Source: Campylobacter sp.
GTDB taxonomy: Bacteria; Campylobacterota; Campylobacteria; Campylobacterales; Campylobacteraceae
NCBI GenBank assembly: GCA_021203945.1
Contig: JAJQAF010000040.1
Coordinates: forward strand, 1 to 6,704
Length of the DNA stretch: 6,704 nucleotides
Direction: 5' to 3'
The notes beneath the pieces are model-generated. The model saw only the letters and a program-made list of their open reading frames with translations, was not told the origin of the DNA and did no database searches. Made by a program: the position numbers and the translations under genes. The first letter of the stretch is position 1, and each line of letters starts with the position of its first letter. Shown here in pieces: positions 1 through 6,193 of the stretch.

Positions 1-827
1 TAACTTGGAAGCGCCACCACATTAGCGCTTTTTAAAAGCTGCGGAATATCATCTCTTGCGCCTAAATATCGCACGTTGCCGCTTTTTAAAAATTTAATGT
101 CGGCAGTTGATTTATTGCCCTCAAATCCTTCGCCGACATAGACGAATTCGCAATCGGAGCGTTCTTTTAAAAGTTGCGCCGCTTCATAAAATTCCCTAAC
201 GCCTTTATGCCACATCGCTCGCCCTATCATAAGCACGATCTTTTTATCGCCCAAATCCACGCTTTGCACGCTATTTTCATCAAATTTACGCGTATCTACG
301 CCCACGCTTTTTATCTTTATGATTTTATTTTGCGCGATTAAATTTCGGCTTAAAAAATATTTAGGATCGGCGTCATTTACAAATATACACCCCTCGCTTA
401 AGCCTAAAGACCTTTTATAAAGAGTCTCGATCGCAAAGCGCACCAGACGAGTTTTAACATCGTTATCTATATAAAAACTACCAAGTCCTTCAATCAAATT
501 TAAGATATGGGCTATACCAGCCTTGCGCGCCGCAAACGTGCCGAATACGTTTGATTTATGCGCGGACGTTTGCAGCAAATCCAAATTTAACTCGCGCAAA
601 ATTTTACTTAATTTATTTGAATTTGAAAGCACTTTAATCGGGTTTAGACTAGCCTTGTCAAGCTCGTAAGTAACGGCGTTAAAATCCCGTGAAAGCAATG
701 ACGTATAAGCTCCTTGCGGGGCAATCGCAAATACGTCGTGCCCTAAGCTTTTAAGCTCTTGCATAATCGCTCTGCGAAAAAAATGCAAACTCATATCAGC
801 GTGAGATAAAAACCCGATTCTCGCCAT
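1..827 (-). CDS. pglA: PglA, GT4 N-acetylhexosaminyltransferase (5' part; C-terminus beyond the left edge)
   Basis: In C. jejuni, PglA adds the first GalNAc (alpha-1,3) to undecaprenyl-diphosphate-linked diNAcBac at the inner face of the cytoplasmic membrane. I translated this reading frame by hand from the ATG at 827-825: 275 complete codons with no stop, out of an expected 370 or so. The start RIGFLSHAD, the stretches SAHKSNVFGTFAA (about residues 88-100, with T for C. jejuni's Q/S just before), LIEGLGSFYID (111-121), IKSVGV (172-177), IGRAMWHKGVREFYEAA (201-217) and RYLGARDDI (253-261) match C. jejuni PglA closely. Arg203 and Lys208 fit the donor-diphosphate-binding R...K pair of GT4 enzymes. 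The catalytic-domain E-x7-E motif would lie just past the window edge and cannot be checked. The ATG follows the pglB stop by 2 nt, and the upstream AAAG is only a weak ribosome site, so translation is probably coupled to pglB. The family assignment is strong. Whether the sugar is GalNAc or GlcNAc cannot be read from the sequence. Confidence 0.95.
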   Translation of the reverse strand, partial: MARIGFLSHADMSLHFFRRAIMQELKSLGHDVFAIAPQGAYTSLLSRDFNAVTYELDKASLNPIKVLSNSNKLSKILRELNLDLLQTSAHKSNVFGTFAARKAGIAHILNLIEGLGSFYIDNDVKTRLVRFAIETLYKRSLGLSEGCIFVNDADPKYFLSRNLIAQNKIIKIKSVGVDTRKFDENSVQSVDLGDKKIVLMIGRAMWHKGVREFYEAAQLLKERSDCEFVYVGEGFEGNKSTADIKFLKSGNVRYLGARDDIPQLLKSANVVALPS

Positions 828-829
828 CT

Positions 830-2953
830 TTATTTCTTTAGCCTATAAACTTTTGCCGAACCGCTTAAAATGACCGGCTCAAAAAGCCTCTCGTCATAAC
901 GCTCAAGCACAAAGAGCTGAATATACGCGCTATTAAACATACTACGATCGAGTATTAAAAAACGTCCGTAGTCACGCATAAAAATAACGTAAATTTCAGA
1001 TTTTTCATCGTTTTTATACTCTTTGACGTTTAGCCTGTTTTTCTCGTCGTAGTTTGTCTCGATAAAGGCGTTTAGGTTTATTTTCGCACCGTTATAACTA
1101 AGAGCGCTTACGTCGCTTGAGAGCGTGAAGCCGTTACCTAAATTTATACCTTTTTCATCTTGCGAGATTGCGCCGGCCACGAAAAACAGCCCGTCGGCAT
1201 GATTTTTGCCGCTAATGAGATCAAGTCTGCTAAACTGCAAAATCGTAGGAAAAATATAAATCATTCTATCCGGTAAATAATAATAAATTTCACGCGTTTT
1301 AGGCGGTAACGTCAAATTTTCGTCTTTAAGGTTATTTAAAAACGTATTTACGTTGCTGATATTTCCGTCTTGTAAAATTTGCGTTAAATTAGAACTAAAG
1401 CGTTCTTGAAATTTACGCTCGGTGTATTCAACCTCAAGGCGAGCCATATTCGCCGAACTCACTTCATCGTTTCCAAGCGCAAAGCTAACGGCGTAGTTAT
1501 CTCGTCCGAGGTGTTTTCCGCCGTCGATTAAGGTCTTTACGTCGGAATAATACCTAATCGGATAACCGTAATCCCACCACGCAAGCACGTAATCTTCGGG
1601 ATCTGCAATACCTTTTAATTTATCTAAAATTTCAACTTCGTTTTGAACGAATACGGGCGAAGCCTTATAATTGTAAATATGAAATATCGCCGGCGATACG
1701 ACAATCAAAGTGATAATCGCGTATAACGTCTTAAAAACGGAGCTTTTCAGCTTAAAAGATTCAAGAACATAAACTACGAAATAACCAAATCCAAGAGCCA
1801 TGATCGGCACTGCGTAAATCGTAAATCTAAGCCCGCCCTTAAGCGCCAAAAAGCCCAAAAATAGCATTCCGACGGTGATTAAAAACGAGTGCCGTTTAAC
1901 GCAAAGCATAATTACGCCCGCAAGCGACAACAAAAACGTTACGACGTTACCGCTGATACGCTCGCAAAATAATACGAGATCTACAATACCGGATTCTTGG
2001 ATGGTTTGATTTACGTTAAAATATTTAAAGCTAACGCCTGCGCTTTCGGGTACGGCTCTAAAAATGTAAAATTTAAGCTGAAATATTATCGGGTTAAGCC
2101 CGCCGTTTAAGGCAAAAAGCATGAAAGAAACCGCCAAAGAACCGAATATAAATTTAAAATTTAAAAGCTTTTTTTGAAACAAAATTCCAAAATAAAAGCC
2201 GAAAATTAGCAAAATTTTAAGATAAAAATTTATATTAGTAAGCGCTAAAATCAGCAAAACAAGCTGTGCGTAACAGGTTAAATTTTTACGTTCAAAAACA
2301 AGCGTATAAGCTAAAAAAAGCCCGATAGTAACGCTAATTAGCGAAAATGCGCTCACATACCACCACATATAAATCAATATGCTGATCGGAGCGATGATGA
2401 TGCCGGCGATACTTTTTCTTTGCAAAACCCTCACCAAACCCCAAAGCATAAACACGCTTAGCGGTATGATAAGCATATCGGTATCGTAATATCCGGCCAT
2501 CGTTCTATTATAATAGCTATTTGCTATAGAGCCCAAAAATGCGGCGATCAATCCCATTTTCGGATTGTCGTATTCGATTGAGATTAAAATGATAGGCACG
2601 ACGACAAGCGAGCTAAAAAATATGCTCATATAAAGCATTGCGCTCTCTAAATTTATTCCGCAGAATTTAACTATCCAATACGTAAGCGTAGAAAGCGAAC
2701 TACCAAAATAACTAAGATCGTTTTGCTGATGAAAGCCCGCTATCATATCGCGTGCGCCTTCTGCGAATGCGTATCCGTCGTTGGTGCTAATCATCAGTTG
2801 CTCGTTCCAGAAAAAAGATGGAAATTCGCTTGCCCAAAAAATCCAATAAAGCCTACAAAGCACGCTAAAAAAGAAAGCGATGGCTATTAATAAGAGCGTT
2901 TGCTTTGAGAGATGAAAATTTTTAAAATACGATTTTACAACTTCTTTATTCAT
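830..2953 (-). CDS. pglB: PglB, bacterial oligosaccharyltransferase (STT3 family)
   Basis: This membrane enzyme moves the finished glycan from undecaprenyl diphosphate to Asn of periplasmic and surface proteins. At 707 residues it has the usual length (C. jejuni about 713). Residues 1 to about 430 form the multi-pass membrane domain and the rest is the periplasmic domain. Every catalytic element known from the C. lari structure is visible: metal ligands Asp59 (in STNDGYAF), Asp157 and Asp159 (GYYDTDM); the TIQE motif of external loop 5 with Glu320; Arg332, equivalent to the Arg that reads the acidic -2 residue of the sequon; Arg376 (GGLRFTIY), equivalent to a lipid-phosphate contact; the signature WWDYG at 459-463; and the MxxI motif Met564-Ile567 (MIYI), which contacts the +2 Ser/Thr. 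The enzyme should therefore be active and require D/E-X-N-X-S/T. The start ATG overlaps the pglJ stop by 8 bp and has a GGAAAA ribosome site. Two full acidic sequons lie in its own periplasmic domain (Asn531, Asn546). Confidence 0.99.
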   Translation of the reverse strand: MNKEVVKSYFKNFHLSKQTLLLIAIAFFFSVLCRLYWIFWASEFPSFFWNEQLMISTNDGYAFAEGARDMIAGFHQQNDLSYFGSSLSTLTYWIVKFCGINLESAMLYMSIFFSSLVVVPIILISIEYDNPKMGLIAAFLGSIANSYYNRTMAGYYDTDMLIIPLSVFMLWGLVRVLQRKSIAGIIIAPISILIYMWWYVSAFSLISVTIGLFLAYTLVFERKNLTCYAQLVLLILALTNINFYLKILLIFGFYFGILFQKKLLNFKFIFGSLAVSFMLFALNGGLNPIIFQLKFYIFRAVPESAGVSFKYFNVNQTIQESGIVDLVLFCERISGNVVTFLLSLAGVIMLCVKRHSFLITVGMLFLGFLALKGGLRFTIYAVPIMALGFGYFVVYVLESFKLKSSVFKTLYAIITLIVVSPAIFHIYNYKASPVFVQNEVEILDKLKGIADPEDYVLAWWDYGYPIRYYSDVKTLIDGGKHLGRDNYAVSFALGNDEVSSANMARLEVEYTERKFQERFSSNLTQILQDGNISNVNTFLNNLKDENLTLPPKTREIYYYLPDRMIYIFPTILQFSRLDLISGKNHADGLFFVAGAISQDEKGINLGNGFTLSSDVSALSYNGAKINLNAFIETNYDEKNRLNVKEYKNDEKSEIYVIFMRDYGRFLILDRSMFNSAYIQLFVLERYDERLFEPVILSGSAKVYRLKK

Positions 2954-4070
2954 AAGTGTTTTCCAAAAAATTTATAAGATTTTGCGCGATTTTAGCACCG
3001 TCAAAAGTTTTTGCGCGATTATACGCAATATTTTCAAAATTTTGCCTTATTCTTTGCTCCGTAAGCACCTTTTTCATCGCATTTTTCATCGCATTTTCAT
3101 CATCGACGGGCGTTAAAATTCCAAACTCGTCATCACCCAAAAGCTCGCGCGCTCCGCTTTGATGATCGGTTGAGATTATCGTCTTTTCGCACGCTAAGGC
3201 TTCAAGCAGAACGTTTGAAAAGCCTTCAAATCTTGAAGCGCAAACGAAACACTGCGCGTTTTTTATAAATTTAAACGGATTTTTATCCGTGCCAAGTAGC
3301 TTTACGCGTTCGCCTACCTTAAGCTCATCTATCAAATTTTGCAGTTCGTCCTTAAGCGAACCTTTGCCGAGTATGCCGAGCGTAGCGCGCTCATCGTCTA
3401 AATTTGCGATTATCCTAATCAACATCGCCTGATTTTTACCGCTTTCAAGCCGTCCGATATTTAAGAAAAACGGTTTAAATTCACTCTCAAGCGGCTCATT
3501 TTTCAGCTCGTTTATAGCGTCTAAGTTTAAAGCGTTATAAAGCACTTTGATTTTACGCCTATCGATACCGAAATTTAATGCCAAATCATCGGCGTTTCCT
3601 TGCGCATTAGCAAGGATTAAATCGGCTTTGGGATAAAGAATTTTTAGCAAAAGCCTGTTTGCAAATCCGCTTAAGCCCTCTTTATAAATTACGGACGGAC
3701 AGCTTCGTTCGCTTATCACCATACGCCCTTTAAGCCCTAAAATACGCGCTATTATAGCTATATAGCAAGGGCGATTCATTAAAACAAAATGCGTATTTAT
3801 AGCTAAATTTTCACAAAGTTTTTTATAGCGCAAAGCTAGAATCGGCAAGGCAAAAAACAATCTAAATAATTTCTTTACACCGTTTTCGTAAGGATTGCTT
3901 TTCTCTATAAAATGCAATTTGACTTCGCCGGGCAAATCATAAGCGACTATATCGCTCATCAAAATCAGATGAATTTCGTATTTTTCCGCCAAAAACGGCA
4001 GTAAATTCGATACGTTTCGCTCTGCTCCGCCCGCTCCCACGGAATATAAAAATACCGCTAATTTTTTCAT
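2946..4070 (-). CDS. pglJ: PglJ, GT4 N-acetylhexosaminyltransferase adding the second HexNAc
   Basis: In C. jejuni, PglJ adds the second GalNAc (alpha-1,4) to GalNAc-diNAcBac-PP-undecaprenol; the expected site is the cytoplasmic membrane face. This protein has 374 residues, against about 365 in C. jejuni. The N-terminal Rossmann half carries the glycine loop VGAGGAER (11-18) and HLILMSDIVAYDLP. The donor half shows IGRLESGKN (205-213; Arg207 and Lys212 for the nucleotide diphosphate), LGKGSLKDEL (234-243), and the E-x7-E motif FEGFSNVLLEAL with Glu282 and Glu290. The stretch TDHQSGARELLGDDEFG (301-317) is nearly identical to C. jejuni PglJ and separates it from PglH and PglA. At the acceptor site it has SERSCPSV (120-127), where PglH proteins have a conserved EH; C. 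jejuni PglJ also lacks the His there (ECTTPSV, from memory). The ATG overlaps the TGA of the upstream gene (ATGA), with no convincing ribosome site of its own. The donor sugar may be GalNAc or GlcNAc. Confidence 0.93.
   Translation of the reverse strand: MKKLAVFLYSVGAGGAERNVSNLLPFLAEKYEIHLILMSDIVAYDLPGEVKLHFIEKSNPYENGVKKLFRLFFALPILALRYKKLCENLAINTHFVLMNRPCYIAIIARILGLKGRMVISERSCPSVIYKEGLSGFANRLLLKILYPKADLILANAQGNADDLALNFGIDRRKIKVLYNALNLDAINELKNEPLESEFKPFFLNIGRLESGKNQAMLIRIIANLDDERATLGILGKGSLKDELQNLIDELKVGERVKLLGTDKNPFKFIKNAQCFVCASRFEGFSNVLLEALACEKTIISTDHQSGARELLGDDEFGILTPVDDENAMKNAMKKVLTEQRIRQNFENIAYNRAKTFDGAKIAQNLINFLENTYE
2959..2964 (-). promoter_or_regulatory. Ribosome binding site of pglB
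   Basis: The minus strand reads GGAAAA, five bases before the pglB ATG at 2953-2951. It lies inside the last codons of pglJ, whose stop falls after the pglB start (8-bp overlap). It supports the first Met as the start of PglB. Confidence 0.55.
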
Positions 4071-5113
4071 TTTTTAACAACCGTATCTATTAAATTTTGC
4101 CACTGTTTTATGATATTTTTTATATCGAATTCGACCGAACTCGCAAGCGCGTTATCAGCTAATCGCTTACGTAAATTTTCGTCGCTTAAAAGCAAGCTCA
4201 AAGCGTTTGCAAGCTCGTTTTCGTTCTCGCTTTCAAAAAGTATTCCGTTTATGCCGTTTGCGATGAGTTCGCGACCGCCGACGGTATCGCTTGAAACGCG
4301 CGCGCAACCAAACGCCGCAGACTCGATCAAAACGTTTGAAAGCCCCTCGCTTCTTGAGCTAATTACAAAAATTTTAGCCCTTTCATAAAGCATAGAAACG
4401 TCTTGAATATGCCCTAAAAATTCTATCTTTACTCTAAGATCACGGGCTAAATTTTTTAAATTTTCGCCCTCTTTGCCATCGCCTGCTATTTGAATGCGCC
4501 AACCCTCTAACAAAGAGTTATCATGCTTTGACAGAGCTCTAAAATAAACGTCATAGCCTTTGACCGCTTCAAGTCGCCCGACACTTAAAATAATATTTTC
4601 TTTCGCAAGCGCTTTCGGCGGATTTATAAAAAGCGGATTATGCAGTATCGCGCGACGCTTCACGAAGTCGTAATACTCAAAATCACTCTTGCTAAGCACG
4701 CTCAGCGCGTCCGCTTTTTTATAAGCAATATTCCTGATGAGCCTAAATTTAGCGCTTTTTAGATATTCGTTGGCGTGATGTTCGGTCGCGATATGTTTAT
4801 AATTAAGCCCGAGATTCGCAACGACACACGCAACGTTCGTCCAATCGATAAAACTGACGATGACGTCAGGTTTTAGGCTCTTAAAGCAATTTCGTAGGCT
4901 AAAAATCTTTTTAAATTTAGCAATAAATTTATTTCCGCCGTAAATTTTAAAGTAATGAAATTTGATATTTGCAGCGAATTTATAATACTTCAGATTCTCT
5001 TCAAGCACGGCTATATGCACCTCATTTTGTTTGGCAAGCTCGCTAGAAATTGCGCTTAATACGCGCTCGGCACCGCCGTTTCTAAGTGCGGCTATGACAA
5101 ATAAAATTTTCAT
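4067..5113 (-). CDS. pglH: PglH-like GT4 glycosyltransferase, second copy (pglJ-proximal)
   Basis: C. jejuni PglH adds three alpha-1,4-GalNAc residues to the lipid-linked trisaccharide and counts them with a basic amphipathic 'ruler' helix that holds the diphosphate. This 348-residue protein (C. jejuni PglH about 359) has the GT4 layout: GGAER (13-17), the basic segment KFKKIFSLRNCFK (66-78), VSFIDWTN (86-93), an acceptor-side TEHHANEYLK (110-119, Glu111-His112), DALSVLSKSD (135-144), VGRLEAVKG (178-186; Arg180, Lys185), AGDGKEGE (210-217), and the E-x7-E motif SEGLSNVLIES with Glu256 and Glu264. The basic segment and the NE-YLK stretch are the parts most like C. jejuni PglH. The later VGGRELIANGINGILF is less like it. 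It is a paralogue of the gene just upstream, and which copy is the functional PglH is not settled. It starts 9 nt after that gene with a good ribosome site and ends in an ATGA overlap with pglJ. A single-sugar transferase is an alternative to a polymerase. Confidence 0.85.
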   Translation of the reverse strand: MKILFVIAALRNGGAERVLSAISSELAKQNEVHIAVLEENLKYYKFAANIKFHYFKIYGGNKFIAKFKKIFSLRNCFKSLKPDVIVSFIDWTNVACVVANLGLNYKHIATEHHANEYLKSAKFRLIRNIAYKKADALSVLSKSDFEYYDFVKRRAILHNPLFINPPKALAKENIILSVGRLEAVKGYDVYFRALSKHDNSLLEGWRIQIAGDGKEGENLKNLARDLRVKIEFLGHIQDVSMLYERAKIFVISSRSEGLSNVLIESAAFGCARVSSDTVGGRELIANGINGILFESENENELANALSLLLSDENLRKRLADNALASSVEFDIKNIIKQWQNLIDTVVKK

Positions 5114-5119
5114 ATTACG

Positions 5120-5124
5120 CCCTT
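5120..5124 (-). promoter_or_regulatory. Ribosome binding site of the second pglH-like gene
   Basis: On the minus strand the sequence reads AAGGG followed by six bases and then the ATG at 5113-5111. The site overlaps the stop codon of the upstream gene (TAA at 5125-5123). It lies at the widest gap in the window (9 nt) and supports this start codon. Confidence 0.6.
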
Positions 5125-6193
5125 ACTCAACCGTCTTAACGCCGCCAAGTTTCAGCAGACAAAGCCACTGCTCATAGATATTTTGCAAGCTAAAATCATT
5201 AAGCCTTAGTTTGGCGTTTTGGCAAATTTCGATACGTTTTTGTTCGTTTTGCATAAGCGACAAAACCGTTTCGCTCATAGTTTTTTCATCGTCTATTTCA
5301 CATAAAAAGCCGTCAAATTCGTGTTTTATCAGCTCCTTAGCACCGCTTGTTTTAGTAGCGATTCTGGCACAATCAAACCCAACGGCTTCAATCAGCGTGT
5401 TACCAAGCCCTTCAAATTTAGAACAAGAAAGCAAAATTTTCGCTTTGGCGTAAAGCTCGCCGATGTCCGCTAAATTGCCGTAAAATCGCACGTTTGCGCC
5501 AAGCTTTTTTGATAAGTTTTCAAGCTCGCTTTTTTGATCGCCTTCGCCCGCTACTGCGAATTCATAGCCGTTTCGGCGCAATCTAGCCGCCACGCGCACA
5601 AACATTTCGCAGTTTTTTAGCACGTTTAATCTGCCCGCAAAGATTATTAAATTCTCTTTTTTGAGCTCTATTTTATCATCATTTCGGCTAAAATTCGGAT
5701 TATGGATAACCCTGACGTTCTTGCAAAACCGCTCGTAACGGCGCGCATCGCTCTTTGTAAGCACGCTAAGCGCGTCTGCATAAGGATACAAAACACGCTT
5801 TAAAATTTTAAAAATAGTTTTTTTCGGAGCGTCAAAACTCGTATGCTCACTAATGATAACGGGCGTTTTTAGCCCGAACGCACTTGCGATAACGAGCAAA
5901 TTTGTGCTGTCTAAAAACGAGATAACCGCGTCATATTCGCCTTTTTTAATCATATTTCTAAGCGTAAAAATTTTCCCTAGACGTTTTTTTAAATTTCCGA
6001 TCGTTCCCCGCTCGCTCACGCCGTTGGCTAAATTTATTAAATTTACGCGATCGTTTAGTTCGTAAAACGGCGTATCCGTATCAAATTTAACCAACGTTAC
6101 ATCGTGATATTCGCTAAATTTAGAGGCTATCAGAGCGCAAACCCGCTCGGCACCGCCCGCGCGCAGGGTCGAGATCACAAACAAAGCTTTCAT
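5123..6193 (-). CDS. pglH: PglH-like GT4 glycosyltransferase, first copy (pglI-proximal)
   Basis: This GT4-family transferase of 356 residues is probably peripheral on the inner membrane face and extends the lipid-linked N-glycan. Visible elements are GGAER (13-17), KFDTDTPFYEL (36-46), a basic helix segment KKRLGKIFTLRNMIKK (69-84), ISFLDSTN (91-98), LKTPVIISEH (108-117, Glu116-His117), DALSVLTKSD (140-149), AGRLNVLKN (186-194; Arg188, Lys193), AGEGDQKSELE (215-225), the E-x7-E motif FEGLGNTLIEA (Glu261, Glu269), and SGAKELIKHEFDGFLCEIDDE (283-303). The FYEL, LKTPxIISEH and GAKELIK-DG stretches are closer to C. jejuni PglH than those of its downstream paralogue. However, the ruler-like helix has Gly73 where the other copy and C. 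jejuni carry a Lys, and the acceptor loop reads TSFDAPKK instead of a NE-YLK form. Its ATG overlaps the TGA of pglI (ATGA), and AAAGG lies 8 nt upstream. The family call is firm. The exact sugar, and whether it adds one or several, is open. Confidence 0.85.
   Translation of the reverse strand: MKALFVISTLRAGGAERVCALIASKFSEYHDVTLVKFDTDTPFYELNDRVNLINLANGVSERGTIGNLKKRLGKIFTLRNMIKKGEYDAVISFLDSTNLLVIASAFGLKTPVIISEHTSFDAPKKTIFKILKRVLYPYADALSVLTKSDARRYERFCKNVRVIHNPNFSRNDDKIELKKENLIIFAGRLNVLKNCEMFVRVAARLRRNGYEFAVAGEGDQKSELENLSKKLGANVRFYGNLADIGELYAKAKILLSCSKFEGLGNTLIEAVGFDCARIATKTSGAKELIKHEFDGFLCEIDDEKTMSETVLSLMQNEQKRIEICQNAKLRLNDFSLQNIYEQWLCLLKLGGVKTVE

Noticed and set aside
2505..2516. Perfect 12-bp palindrome ctattataatag resembling a -10 box or operator
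   Set aside because: It lies inside pglB and encodes the N-S-Y-Y-N-R-T-M stretch conserved in C. jejuni PglB just before the catalytic DxD, so protein constraint explains it. No -35-like partner or nearby gene start supports a promoter.
2956..3162. 68-residue plus-strand open frame opposite pglJ
   Set aside because: It lies wholly antisense to a strongly conserved gene, its composition (Phe/Ser/Leu-rich) is what reverse-strand reading gives, and I see no ribosome site. The same reasoning removes the plus-strand frames at 4110-4388, 5211-5453, 5853-6065 and 6104-6364.
5984..5990. Homopolymer runs of seven T/A (also near 2169, 5818 and 6282) as phase-variable tracts
   Set aside because: Campylobacter phase variation typically uses poly-G/C tracts of eight or more. 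None of that length is present, and every frame with a run is intact.
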